Assembly: GCA_002311745.1 (NCBI GenBank)
Contig: DBZL01000054.1
Location: 1 to 64,000 of the forward strand
Origin: Phycisphaerales bacterium UBA1161
GTDB taxonomy: Bacteria > Planctomycetota > Phycisphaerae > Tepidisphaerales > Tepidisphaeraceae
Direction of reading: 5' to 3'
Length of the DNA: 64,000 nt
Shown here: in pieces, positions 52,619 through 61,227 of the stretch
How positions within the stretch are numbered: position 1 is the first letter of the stretch
Layout: each line of letters begins with the position of its first letter
Program-made: the position numbers and the translations under genes
The notes under the pieces: model-generated
Databases searched by the model: none
What the model was told of the DNA's origin: nothing
Seen by the model: only the letters and a program-made list of their open reading frames with translations

Positions 52619-53536
52619 TTACGCCGGCTGGGCCGCGACGGACTCCCGGGGCGCCAGGGCTTCGCCCGGCGGGGTTTCGGGCGGCGGGGTTTCGGGCGGC
52701 GGGATTTCGACCGGCGGGCTGACCGGGGCCGCGGGCTCTTCACCGGTGCGGGGCTCTTCGGGGCTGCGGGGTTCATCCGCCCGGAAGGCCGCCCGGCTGC
52801 TGCGGCGGCGCGGCTGCTGCGGCTCCTCCCCCTTGCTCTCCACCCGACCGCTCTTGCCTTCGATCACCGCATCCGCCAATTCCTTCACGATGATCTCAAT
52901 CGCCCGCATCGCATCGTCGTTGCCCGGGATCGGCAGATCAATCAGGTCCGGATCGCTGTCCGTGTCGATCAGCGCCACCGTCTTCACCCCCAGCTTGTGC
53001 GCTTCCTTGACCGCGATGTGCTCGCGCCGCGTGTCGATGATCACCATCGCCCCGGGCATGCGGTCCATCTTGCGAATCCCCTCCAGGTTCGCCTTGATCT
53101 TCTCCTTCTCCCGCGCCAGCGTCGATTTCATCTTCTTGGAATAGGTTTCGATCTGCCCCGTCTCCCACAACTTTTCCAGCTCTTCCAGGCGGTTGAGCCT
53201 AGCGCGAATGGTGCGGAAATTGGTCAGCGTGCCCCCCAGCCAGCGCTCCGATACGTAATGCATGCCGCAGCGCTTGGCCTCCTCCTCGATACAGTGCCGC
53301 GCCTGCCGCTTGGTGCCCACGAGCAGCACGTCCTTGCCCGCCGCCACCGTCTGCTGGATCAACTTCCTGGCCCTGAGCAACCCCTTGAGCGTCTCCCGCA
53401 CGTCGATGATGTGAATCATGTTGCGCTTGCCGTGGATGTACGGCTGCATCTTCGGGTTCCATCGGGAGACGCGATGCCCGAAGTGCACGCCGCTGTCCAC
53501 CAGCGATTTGACCAGTTCCGCTTGCGACTGTGCCAT
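52619..53536 (-). CDS. rpsB: 30S ribosomal protein uS2 with Pro-rich C-terminal tail
   Basis: 305 aa from the ATG at 53536 ([24 protein letters not shown] upstream), longer than the usual 230-260. The S2 core is standard: [34 protein letters not shown] and the coiled-coil, then [20 protein letters not shown]. Beyond about residue 225 a charged then Pro/Glu-rich tail follows, with a five-residue repeat (ETPPP-type) encoded by three 15-bp units at 52668-52712. The tail is probably disordered. First gene of the rpsB-tsf pair. Confidence 0.96.
   Translation of the reverse strand: MAQSQAELVKSLVDSGVHFGHRVSRWNPKMQPYIHGKRNMIHIIDVRETLKGLLRARKLIQQTVAAGKDVLLVGTKRQARHCIEEEAKRCGMHYVSERWLGGTLTNFRTIRARLNRLEELEKLWETGQIETYSKKMKSTLAREKEKIKANLEGIRKMDRMPGAMVIIDTRREHIAVKEAHKLGVKTVALIDTDSDPDLIDLPIPGNDDAMRAIEIIVKELADAVIEGKSGRVESKGEEPQQPRRRSSRAAFRADEPRSPEEPRTGEEPAAPVSPPVEIPPPETPPPETPPGEALAPRESVAAQPA
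52668..52712. repeat. Three 15-bp tandem units inside rpsB
   Basis: Units GGCGGGGTTTCGGGC, repeated once exactly and once with three changes, encode the Pro/Glu repeat in the uS2 C-terminal tail. Length variation between strains would be expected. Confidence 0.8.
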
Positions 53537-53758
53537 GTCCAACTCCAACGCCTCAGCCGCAAAAACGCGGCCGACAGCCCCTGCCGCGGTCGATCACCAA
53601 GGCGTCAACCGCCGCCCTGAGGCTTTTTAAGTGGCGAGATTGTAAAAACAAGACCCGCGACGATGGATCACGCCGATCCCCGTCCGCGGGCGGCCCTTGG
53701 CGAGCCAAGTCTTGCAATCTAGCCCAATTGCGCCCAACTTGCAAGCACCAAAGCGGCT

Positions 53759-54364
53759 TCACATCTTCTGCCGTCCACTGATGGCGTCGGCGAGGATATT
53801 TTTGTTGGCGTATTCGATGCTGCTGCCGGCCGGCAGGCCGCGGGCCAGACGCGTCACCTGAATATGCCCAAACTTCTGGGCAATCAAATTCTGGATGTAC
53901 AGCGCCGTGCCATCCCCATCCACCGTCGGGTTGGTCCCCATGATCACTTCGCGGATTTTTCCCTCTTCCAAGCGCTTGACCAGGGCGTCGATGGTCAGGT
54001 CCTGCGGATGCGATTCCTCCAGCGGCGCGATCCGGCCCAAAAGCACGTGATACACGCCGTTGTACAGCCCCGTCGATTCCAGCGCCAGCAGGTCCTTGGG
54101 CTGCTCCACCACGCAGACCAGCGACTGATCGCGGCTGGGGCTGGCGCAAATCTCGCACGGGTCCTGTTCCGTCAGGGTGTAGCAGATGCCGCAGTGGCGG
54201 ATGCGCGTCTTGACCTCGCGGATGGCCTCCGCCAGCTTCATCGCCTCCTGCGGGCTTTGCTTCAGCAGATGAAACGCGATCCGCTCCGCCGAGCGCATCC
54301 CGATCCCCGGCAAGCGCGACAACTCGTTCATCAGATTCTGGATGCTTTGCGTGTAGCCGCTCAT
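53759..54364 (-). CDS. recR: Recombination mediator RecR
   Basis: Ring-forming DNA-binding partner of RecO/RecF in gap repair. 201 aa. It has the HhH (LSRLPGIGMRSAERIAFHLL, about residues 14-33), the four-Cys zinc finger (CGICYTLTEQDPCEIC, about 56-71), the Toprim domain (VVEQPKDLLALESTG and GTNPTVDGDGTALYI) and the C-terminal RLARGLPAGSSIEYAN. On the minus strand after accA, with about 60 bp between them. The 222-bp gap 53537-53758 before rpsB shows no coding frame that I can support. Confidence 0.96.
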   Translation of the reverse strand: MSGYTQSIQNLMNELSRLPGIGMRSAERIAFHLLKQSPQEAMKLAEAIREVKTRIRHCGICYTLTEQDPCEICASPSRDQSLVCVVEQPKDLLALESTGLYNGVYHVLLGRIAPLEESHPQDLTIDALVKRLEEGKIREVIMGTNPTVDGDGTALYIQNLIAQKFGHIQVTRLARGLPAGSSIEYANKNILADAISGRQKM

Positions 54365-54425
54365 GACCGTGCATTATAGACGCACGCCCCGCCGAACGGG
54401 CCAATGCCGATGCTCGAAGGAAAGA

Positions 54426-55478
54426 TCACCCCGCGGCCTTGGCCGCTCGCTTGGACGGCTCGGCCACCACCCCCATGCCCCGGAACTTCTCGTAACGCCG
54501 CTCCAGAAGATTCTCGATCTTGAACCGCTTCAGATCGCGCAGCACCTTGGCGATGTACTGCTCGAGGTTGTGCCCCGCCGTGTGCGGATCGCGATGCGCC
54601 CCGCCCAGCGGCTCGGGAACGATCGCGTCGACCACCCCCAACTGCTTCAGTGGCTTGCTGGTGAGCTGCAGGCTCTCGGCCAGTTGCGCCGCCCCGTCGT
54701 TGCCCTTGAACAAAATCGCCGAGCACGCCTCCGGGCTGATCACCGAGTACCACGCGAATTCCATCATCGCCACGCGGTCGGCCACCCCGATCCCCAGCGC
54801 CCCGCCGCTGCCCCCTTCACCCAAAATCACCGTCAATATCGGCGCCCGCAGCCGCGACATCTCCATCAAGTTTCGCGCGATGCTCTCGGCTTGCCCCCGC
54901 TCTTCCGCCCCGATCCCCGGATAGGCCCCCGGCGTGTCGATCAGCGTCACCACCGGCAGCTCAAACTTCTCCGCCAGCTTCATGCACCTCAACGCCTTGC
55001 GATAGCCTTCCGGATGCGCCAGCCCAAAAAAGCACTTGACCTTTTCCTTGGTATCCCGCCCCTTGTGATGCCCGATCAGCATCACCTTATGCCCCCCCAG
55101 CCGGGCCAACCCGCACAAAATCGCTGGGTCATCCCCAAAATGCCGGTCCCCGTGCAGCTCCCGGAACTCCGGGCAGATCATCTCCACGTAATCCCAAAAC
55201 TGCGGCCTCTGCGGATGCCGCGCCACCTGCACCGTCTCCCAGGCGCTCAGGTTGTCGTAGGTCTTTCTTAGCAGGGACGTGTAATTGGTGCGAAGCTGGC
55301 GCAATTCCTTGGAATAGTCGATCTGCTTTTGCGTTTGCAGAGCTTCCAGCTCCTGGATTTGCCGCTCGAGCTGGCCCAGGGGCTTTTCGAATTCCAGGAA
55401 TTGCCGGACCCCGCCGCCGTTGGCCGATCCATTGGCGGCAGGAGTCTTCGATTCCGAGAGGACCGATGGTTCGGCCAT
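54426..55478 (-). CDS. accA: Acetyl-CoA carboxylase carboxyltransferase subunit alpha
   Basis: Half of the carboxyltransferase that forms malonyl-CoA for fatty acid synthesis. 350 aa. N-terminal helical part with FLEFEKPLGQLERQIQELEA (about 27-46), then crotonase-fold blocks: RDTKEKVKCFFGLAHPEGYR, LIDTPGAYPGIGAEERGQAE (about 182-201), GEGGSGGALGIGVADRVAMM (about 225-244) and VISPEACSAILFK. The first 20 residues are variable and Ala/Ser-rich. accD is not in the window. The region 55479-55681 upstream is non-coding. Confidence 0.96.
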   Translation of the reverse strand: MAEPSVLSESKTPAANGSANGGGVRQFLEFEKPLGQLERQIQELEALQTQKQIDYSKELRQLRTNYTSLLRKTYDNLSAWETVQVARHPQRPQFWDYVEMICPEFRELHGDRHFGDDPAILCGLARLGGHKVMLIGHHKGRDTKEKVKCFFGLAHPEGYRKALRCMKLAEKFELPVVTLIDTPGAYPGIGAEERGQAESIARNLMEMSRLRAPILTVILGEGGSGGALGIGVADRVAMMEFAWYSVISPEACSAILFKGNDGAAQLAESLQLTSKPLKQLGVVDAIVPEPLGGAHRDPHTAGHNLEQYIAKVLRDLKRFKIENLLERRYEKFRGMGVVAEPSKRAAKAAG

Positions 55479-55681
55479 AATGGCACTGGCGAAGCGCTCA
55501 CAACAGCACTCCGCCAGAGGTTCGATAGGTTAGACTCAAGTCCCCGCGATATCAAGGACTCCGGCCCATTCGGCTGCGAAATGGGCGTTAAGTCGTTGCC
55601 ACACAGGATTCTGCGAACGACTTGGCGGCTAGAGCCCGAAGGTTGGAACCCGCCGGGTGCCGTACGATTTTCCACGGTATT

Positions 55682-55705
55682 GCGGGCGTAGCTCAGTTGG
55701 TAGAG
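55682..55705 (+). pseudogene. tRNA-Gly 5' fragment (24 nt)
   Basis: GCGGGCGTAGCTCAGTTGGT followed by AGAG is identical to the first 24 nt of the intact tRNA-Gly at 56657 (acceptor 5' strand and most of the D-arm). The remainder of a tRNA is absent: the sequence runs on to GGATACTGAAAGG and the antitoxin gene. It forms a direct repeat with the intact tRNA and brackets a PIN toxin module of about 1 kb. Confidence 0.85.
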
Positions 55706-55721
55706 GGATACTGAAAGGTGT

Positions 55722-55735
55722 TATAATTCAAGTGT
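55722..55735 (+). promoter_or_regulatory. -10 box and leaderless start of the antitoxin gene
   Basis: TATAAT at 55722-55727 lies only 8 nt before the ATG at 55736, so transcription would begin at or next to the start codon. No ribosome-binding site is present. A TTGGTA that could serve as -35 lies in the tRNA fragment (55697-55702), with a 19-bp spacer, longer than ideal. Confidence 0.5.
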
Positions 55736-55993
55736 ATGGTTTTGAGCCTTTCCATTTCCGCAGAAGCCGAGGCCAGGCTCAAAGCGAAGGCTGCTGCTGC
55801 CGGCGTTGACCTCGAGAGTTACGTGTCAACGACGCTCGAGCGTTTCGCCTCCCGTCCATCTCTTGACGAGGTGTTAAGACCACTTAAAGAAGAGTTCGAC
55901 GAAAGCGGGATGTCAGAGGAGCAGCTCACGGAATTCCTCGAAGGGGTGAAACACGAGGCGCGGGCGGAGCGGCGCGCTCGCCGGGCATCATGA
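55736..55993 (+). CDS. Antitoxin of a PIN-domain toxin pair (ribbon-helix-helix-like)
   Basis: 85 aa. N-terminal segment LSLSISAEAEARLKAKAAAA (about residues 3-22) followed by GVDLESYVSTTLERFA resembles a ribbon-helix-helix DNA-binding fold. The C-terminal part (LTEFLEGVKHEARAERRARR) is charged and probably binds the toxin. It overlaps the toxin gene by 4 bp (ATGA). The start has a TATAAT box just upstream and probably gives a leaderless mRNA. The pair lies between a tRNA-Gly fragment and the intact tRNA-Gly. Confidence 0.75.
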   Translation: MVLSLSISAEAEARLKAKAAAAGVDLESYVSTTLERFASRPSLDEVLRPLKEEFDESGMSEEQLTEFLEGVKHEARAERRARRAS

Positions 55994-56469
55994 CCAGCGG
56001 TCGCCGTGCCGTGTTTGACTGCAATGTATTCCTCCAGGCCATGTTTAGCACGCACGGCGCCGCTCACGCGTGCTGGCAAAGCGTGCTTGCCGGGCAGGTC
56101 ACGGTTCTCGTAACGCCCTATATTTTGGCCGAAATCCGCAAACTCCCTGAACACAAAAAATTTCGCAAGTTCAGCACATTTACGGCTGATCGTGTCGAAC
56201 GCTTCCTCGAGGAACTGCTCAACGCGGCCGAGTTGATTGCCGATCCAACCCCGATGTTTAACTATCCGCGAGACCCCGATGACGGTCACTACGTAGACGC
56301 GGCCATCGCGTCAAACTCCATGCTTATCGTATCCAACGACAGAGATCTGCTCGATTTGATGAACAACGAGAATGCCGACGGCAAGGCCCTCCGCGCCCAA
56401 CATCCGGCGTTCAAAGTCCTCACCCCAGCGCAATTCCTCGCCGTCATCGCTCACGCGCCACAGACCTGA
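55990..56469 (+). CDS. PIN-domain toxin (COG1569-like)
   Basis: 159-aa putative ribonuclease toxin. PIN acidic residues: AVFDCNVFLQAMFS (Asp near residue 10), YILAEIRKLPE (Glu near 48), DPDDGHYVDAAIASN (Asp near 95-105) and LIVSNDRDLLDL (Asp near 116-120). The sequence type is the PIN_3/COG1569 group, different from the classic VapC at 49567. The ATG overlaps the antitoxin stop. The region 56470-56656 after it is non-coding and carries a minus-strand terminator and the tRNA-Gly promoter. Confidence 0.88.
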   Translation: MTSGRRAVFDCNVFLQAMFSTHGAAHACWQSVLAGQVTVLVTPYILAEIRKLPEHKKFRKFSTFTADRVERFLEELLNAAELIADPTPMFNYPRDPDDGHYVDAAIASNSMLIVSNDRDLLDLMNNENADGKALRAQHPAFKVLTPAQFLAVIAHAPQT

Positions 56470-56630
56470 TGGCCGCGGCGTCGCGGCCTCATTCAAAAAT
56501 ACACATCCAGCATCTTGGGGTGCTCGCTACACTCCTTTCTCACGCAAAAACGCCGCTGCCGAGCCCGATGGGTTCCGCCTCCCGTTGTGCGAATATCGGG
56601 CCTACACTACTATTCAGCCTCGGATAATAG

Positions 56631-56654
56631 TAAAAAGCCCTGATGTTTCAGGCT
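56631..56654 (-). terminator. Terminator for the ccsA gene (minus strand)
   Basis: On minus, AGCCTGA and TCAGGGCT form a hairpin (one bulged base) followed by TTTTTA. It sits about 77 bp past the ccsA stop, on the far side of the oppositely oriented tRNA-Gly, so ccsA transcripts would run antisense through the tRNA before stopping. Confidence 0.6.
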
Positions 56655-56656
56655 CC

Positions 56657-56729
<73 letters not shown>

Positions 56730-56730
56730 T

Positions 56731-58419
56731 TCACGCGTAGCTGTGCAGCCCCACCAGCAGGAAGTTCACGCCGATCCAGTTGAAAAGCATCACGAAGAAG
56801 CCCAAGCAGCCCAGGAGTGCCGTCCACCAGGCTTTCTCGGTCGTGACCACGCGCACATGCACGGTGATCAAATACACGATCCAGGTCACCAGGGCGAAGG
56901 TTTCTTTCGGGTCCCAGCCCCAGGGACGGCCCCAGCTTTGATCCGCCCAGATCGCGCCCAGGATGATCCCCGCCCCCAAAACCCAAAAGGCCAGTTGCAG
57001 CACCACCAGGTTGCATTGGTCGAGCGTGGCCAGAAACGAGCCGTCGGCGGAGGCGGCCGGGCGGGATGAATCGGCGGAGAAGTAATACCGCAGCAGCCAC
57101 CAGGAGCTGAGCATGAAGCCCATGGCGATCATGGCGTAGGCGGCCGTCACCATGGTGACGTGGATGTAAAGCCAGTAGCTCATGAGCACGCCCTGGACGG
57201 GGGCGATTTCCCCGCCGATTTGCGTGCCGGTGACGTACGGGGCGGCAAAGATGGCCACCAGGGCCAGGGTGCCCACGAAGCTGGCGGCGGCGCCGAAAAT
57301 CCCGCGCGGCCAACGCAGTTCCAGGATCAATCCCACCATCGCCCCGAACCACGCCGAGAACATCACGCTTTCAAATTCGTTCTTGATCGGCGGAAAAACA
57401 TCCCCCACCAGCCACCACCGAATGCCGATGCCCATCGTGTGTACGAGCAGCGCCAGAATCATGCAGAACAGGGCCCACATCCGCAGGCCTGTTACTCCCG
57501 AGCGCGACCCCATCAAAAAGAGCACCAGGGCCGCGAAATACAGGGCCGCTCCCGGAATCGTCAGCTTCATCAGACGGTTGTAGATCACTTCGGCCGTGCG
57601 CTTGGCGTGGGACGGATAGGCGGCCGGGTTGACCCGCGGCAGCAGATCGGCCAACCGCTTGGCGCTGCGGTTGATCTTGTCCGCATCTTCGCTGTTCCAG
57701 CCGTCCAGCAGGCTGATGTTGGCCGCGAAGATGTCGCGCAGCAGCGGCAGGCGGTCCTGGTAGCCCGGCGGCGGATCGGGCGCGGGATGCCCGTGTTTTT
57801 GCAGCATGTCCACCAATCCCGACAGGGCCGGGACGTCGCCGATCATTTCAAACGGCCGGTGCCAGAGTCGATCCTCCGGAGCATTCGTGGCCGGCGGAAA
57901 AATCGCGGCCATGATGAACCCCGGCTCGATCAGGCAGATTCGCTCCATCGCCCCGCGGGCCAACATGACCTGATCGATCGCCCTGGTTTTGCTCGGCGAA
58001 TCGGCCTGCACGTTGCGCAGCAGATCCAGCACTTCCGGCTGCTGCAGAAACTCCAGGGACACGGTGCCTTCGTGCACGATGCGATCGCGCTCAGAGGCGT
58101 CGATGGTGCTCAGGGCCAAGAACTCCTTGCGCAGGGGCACGTTGGTGATCTTGATGATGTTCCGCTGCACGTATCGTTCGGGGCGGAAGGACATGTCCAA
58201 GAGCACGAACAAGGCATCGTGGCCGTCGAGGCTTTGGCGGCCCGTGATCTGGTAAATCACCTGCCGCGCAAACGTGTCCAGGGTTTTGATCGTTTGATTG
58301 TGCTGGACGGCCAGCGTTGCCAAGGGCGACAGATCGATCCGGGCCGTCCAATCCTGCGCCGCCCGCGCGGTCCCCACTGCGCCAAGCCATGCAATCGCCA
58401 AGATCAGCGCGTATCTCAT
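56731..58419 (-). CDS. ccsA: Cytochrome c maturation protein CcsA/ResC family
   Basis: Heme-handling membrane protein of cytochrome c biogenesis system II. 562 aa. A signal-like N-terminus (MRYALILAIAWLGAVGTARA) leads to a soluble region of about 250 residues. From about residue 280 several membrane spans follow (LYFAALVLFLM, WALFCMILALLVHTMGIGI), and the WWD heme-binding motif reads WADQSWGRPWGWDPKE (about 485-500). Conserved His residues lie near it (HVTMVTAAYAMIAMG and TVHVRVVTTEKAW). The long periplasmic N-terminus is a feature of planctomycete-type members. It is coupled to the resB-like gene upstream (4-bp overlap). Confidence 0.9.
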   Translation of the reverse strand: MRYALILAIAWLGAVGTARAAQDWTARIDLSPLATLAVQHNQTIKTLDTFARQVIYQITGRQSLDGHDALFVLLDMSFRPERYVQRNIIKITNVPLRKEFLALSTIDASERDRIVHEGTVSLEFLQQPEVLDLLRNVQADSPSKTRAIDQVMLARGAMERICLIEPGFIMAAIFPPATNAPEDRLWHRPFEMIGDVPALSGLVDMLQKHGHPAPDPPPGYQDRLPLLRDIFAANISLLDGWNSEDADKINRSAKRLADLLPRVNPAAYPSHAKRTAEVIYNRLMKLTIPGAALYFAALVLFLMGSRSGVTGLRMWALFCMILALLVHTMGIGIRWWLVGDVFPPIKNEFESVMFSAWFGAMVGLILELRWPRGIFGAAASFVGTLALVAIFAAPYVTGTQIGGEIAPVQGVLMSYWLYIHVTMVTAAYAMIAMGFMLSSWWLLRYYFSADSSRPAASADGSFLATLDQCNLVVLQLAFWVLGAGIILGAIWADQSWGRPWGWDPKETFALVTWIVYLITVHVRVVTTEKAWWTALLGCLGFFVMLFNWIGVNFLLVGLHSYA

Positions 58420-60398
58420 GACGCGACCGCTTCCTGCTGCCTTTGCGCCGCCTTCAATCGCCGGATGATGATCGGCTTGACGTAAAACGCGTACAGCAAT
58501 CCGGCCACGATCATGACGCAGCCGGTGATCATGATCCCGACGCCCGGCCGGTTGCCGACGCCGATCACCGAAAAGCGCGCCTCCGGATCATAGCCCGCCT
58601 GGAAGAAAATCCATCTTCCGCCGTCGTAGTACACCGGGTTGTTGTCGCTGGCCACGGCGACGCTCGTTTCGCCGCTTTCGTCCCGAATCTGCAGGGTCGA
58701 GCGGAAATCGCGGTACGGGCCGTTGTCCCCCTGCCCGCCGGGATAGTGCACCAGCTCGAAATTCTTTAGCGTCAGGGACGCCGGCAGAGGCCGCGGGGCA
58801 AACCCGAGCTGAAGCTGCAAGGCGGATGACGCTCCCGGGATTCGCACCGTACCCAAATTCCACGGCTCAAACGGCTCGAGGCTCATCGGGTCCGGGGCCG
58901 CATACAGATTGCACGGCGCCGCCACCTCCTGCGACCACTTTCCCGCCGTGACGCGAACGACGACGATCTGCTTGATGCCCGATTCGGCCTCGTCCTGCTG
59001 CCGCAGGGCCGGCGGAACCACCCGGGCGCGGGTCAACATCCGGATGTGATCCACTCGGCGGACTTGTGCCGGCACGGCCGACCCCTCAAACAGCAATTCG
59101 ATCTGCCCGTCGCCGCCGGTCAAATCCCGCATCTGCGCCGCGCTCGTGAGCGACGTGTGCACGTCGAACAGCCCATGGTCGCCCGCGGTCAGCAACGTGT
59201 GCTTCTCCTGCCCGCCCTGGCTGGGCATCAAGTCGGCCGGATCGCTCAAAGAAAACCCCAGCACCAGTTCCTTGTCGATCGGTTCTTTTTGCCGATTGCC
59301 CTTGAGCATGGGCGGCGTCGTCGCCGGGTCCAATTTGAAATCCGTCTGCAAGGTCCGCCCGGCCAGAATCATCCGCCAAAATTCCCCCTGCGGATTTTTC
59401 AGATGCACCGTCAGCGCTTGCGCGATTTCGTGCGTGCCGAACATCGGAAATGCCGGATCGAACGAGTCGATTGTCGCGCTGTACCCGCCCGGTAGCCCGT
59501 ACGTTTTGCCCAGCTCGACGTTCAACGTCACCGGCGTCTGCTGTCCCAAGGCCGCGGTCAAGCGAAACATCGAGCCCAGCGCCTGGCGGATCATCTCCAA
59601 CGACGCCTGCGAAACCTGCCGATGCTGCAGTTCCGTGGCATCCAGCACTTGCCTGGCCGCGGATGGATCGGCGCAGCTCAGAAACAGCGAGGCGCCCGAC
59701 GGATCGTGCGGCGAGGCAATCTTCAGTTCCACCCCCACGTCATTGGACGATGGATCGTTCGCGGGAAACGCATCCACGTCGCCGTACGCGTAAAACCCGA
59801 CGATATCCAGCCGCACTTTTTCCGACAGCCCCAGCCACGCGGAAAGATCCGCCTCACCGCCGCCGGGCGTTCCCAGGAGATGGAAGCGTTCGATGTCGCT
59901 CAGATCGCGGCGCTGCAGGCGGGCGGGATCGTGCTCGTCATCGTAATCGCCGAACCGCGGCAGGGATGGCAGTACATGCACGCCGTAGACCGGCCGATCC
60001 GCCAGATGCGCGTACAAAGCCCGTTGCCCCGTGTCATAAAAGTAAACGGCCGTGCGATTGAGGGGGATCAGGGTCCTGCCTTCGATTTTCCGGTGATAGT
60101 AGAAGGAGGTGCCCGCAATGAGCGTGATAATTCCGCAGTGAATGCACCACACGCCGTAGCGCGGCGGCGTCAGGGGGATGCGGTTCCACGTCACCACCGC
60201 CAGGTTGATGCACAACAGAAGCATCAGGACCTTCAGCGGCCAGGCGTCGAAGAACTCCAGCTCGTTCATCTCGAAATGGGCGCGTACGGACGGCAGGCCC
60301 GAGCCCACCGCGATGTACAGCCCCACCGCCGCCATCAGCGCAATCCCCAGGATCACGTTGTTCAGGGTGCAGCGAAAAATCATTTGCAGGAGACGCAC
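58416..60398 (-). CDS. resB: ResB-like cytochrome c biogenesis protein
   Basis: Partner of CcsA in cytochrome c maturation. 660 aa. Four membrane segments: ILGIALMAAVGLYIAVGSGL (about 16-35), WPLKVLMLLLCINLAVVTWN (about 53-72), IHCGIITLIAGTSFYYH (about 85-101) and a C-terminal GVGIMITGCVMIVAGLLYAF (about 620-640). A large periplasmic domain of about 500 residues lies between spans 3 and 4, as in ResB. The C-terminal QAGYDPEARFSVIGVGNRPG matches the family. Overlaps ccsA by 4 bp. The upstream gap 60399-60636 contains an A/T-rich palindrome-bearing patch. Confidence 0.85.
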   Translation of the reverse strand: MRLLQMIFRCTLNNVILGIALMAAVGLYIAVGSGLPSVRAHFEMNELEFFDAWPLKVLMLLLCINLAVVTWNRIPLTPPRYGVWCIHCGIITLIAGTSFYYHRKIEGRTLIPLNRTAVYFYDTGQRALYAHLADRPVYGVHVLPSLPRFGDYDDEHDPARLQRRDLSDIERFHLLGTPGGGEADLSAWLGLSEKVRLDIVGFYAYGDVDAFPANDPSSNDVGVELKIASPHDPSGASLFLSCADPSAARQVLDATELQHRQVSQASLEMIRQALGSMFRLTAALGQQTPVTLNVELGKTYGLPGGYSATIDSFDPAFPMFGTHEIAQALTVHLKNPQGEFWRMILAGRTLQTDFKLDPATTPPMLKGNRQKEPIDKELVLGFSLSDPADLMPSQGGQEKHTLLTAGDHGLFDVHTSLTSAAQMRDLTGGDGQIELLFEGSAVPAQVRRVDHIRMLTRARVVPPALRQQDEAESGIKQIVVVRVTAGKWSQEVAAPCNLYAAPDPMSLEPFEPWNLGTVRIPGASSALQLQLGFAPRPLPASLTLKNFELVHYPGGQGDNGPYRDFRSTLQIRDESGETSVAVASDNNPVYYDGGRWIFFQAGYDPEARFSVIGVGNRPGVGIMITGCVMIVAGLLYAFYVKPIIIRRLKAAQRQQEAVAS

Positions 60399-60518
60399 GG
60401 CAGATTTGCCGCGATTCTAGAGACAGCGGCTGACAATTCCACATTCAATCCCCGCTGGCGCCGCAGGCGAAGTGTGAAAAATATTCGAACCGGACAACCT
60501 ATTGTATATAAGTTACTG

Positions 60519-60534
60519 TAATTACATGTAGTTA
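60519..60534. promoter_or_regulatory. A/T-rich 16-bp near-palindrome
   Basis: TAATTACATGTAGTTA (14 of 16 symmetric) lies between the divergent resB-like gene and the toroid-protein gene, in an A/T-rich patch (60490-60545) that probably holds both promoters. A possible regulator site; binding protein unknown. Confidence 0.35.
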
Positions 60535-60636
60535 TGGATAATTCAGAATTCATTTTCGTCCGATAATTTCGCATTGACGTGCGGCGTTTGTTAGGTGATA
60601 ATTAACCCTAACAGATGCCGTCCAAGGGAGTGGATC

Positions 60637-61224
60637 ATGATGACTGTTCGTCAGATGCAAAGGCTTTGGAATTGCGGAAAGTACGCCCGGCTGCTGGATG
60701 AGTTGATCGCGTTGCGGGTGGAGGCGCTGGCGGCGGCGGAGCTGGCCCATTGGCCCTGTGCGGCCGCGGCGGCGCTGGCGCTGGTCCGACTCGATGAGCT
60801 GAATCAGCCGCACGCCCCCCTGTGCCCAACCCTCATCCGCGCCATTCTGGCCCAGCAAGAATCGGACGGGGGTTGGGGTGATGTCGCCGTCACGGCGCTT
60901 TGCCTGCGAGCCTTGTCCCTGTGTCACGGCCACGGCCTGGCGATCCAACGCGGCATGAATTACCTGGCCCAGCTCCAGCAGCCGGCCGGAATCTGGCCCA
61001 AAATTCCCATCCGACGCATGGCCGCCGATCCCCTGGTCTCCGCCTTCGTCCTGCTTCAATTGGGCGATCACGAGCCTTTCCGCGCCGCCGTCGACTTTCC
61101 CGCGGCCGTCGAATGGTTCGACTCCCACGGCCCGGACATCGACCCCGCCGCCAAAACTCTCTGGGACCACGCCCGCCCACGCTGCGCCGGCGCGGAATTC
61201 TCGTTGTTCCAACCCCACAACTGA
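60637..61224 (+). CDS. Prenyltransferase/squalene-cyclase-like toroid protein, function unknown
   Basis: 195 aa from the ATG at 60637 (AAGGGAG upstream; frame open to 60595). It contains a QW-type repeat motif, QQESDGGWGDVAVTALCLRA (about residues 74-93), as in alpha/alpha-toroid terpenoid cyclases and prenyltransferases, and an Ala-rich helical N-terminal half. The catalytic Asp-rich motifs of real cyclases are absent, so it is probably a binding or structural protein. It is convergent with the membrane glycosyltransferase gene with only 3 bp between the stops. Confidence 0.6.
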   Translation: MMTVRQMQRLWNCGKYARLLDELIALRVEALAAAELAHWPCAAAAALALVRLDELNQPHAPLCPTLIRAILAQQESDGGWGDVAVTALCLRALSLCHGHGLAIQRGMNYLAQLQQPAGIWPKIPIRRMAADPLVSAFVLLQLGDHEPFRAAVDFPAAVEWFDSHGPDIDPAAKTLWDHARPRCAGAEFSLFQPHN

Positions 61225-61227
61225 GAA

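Noticed and set aside
55682..55760. A second functional tRNA gene at 55682
   Set aside because: Only the first 24 nt match; no anticodon arm, T-arm or 3' acceptor strand follows.
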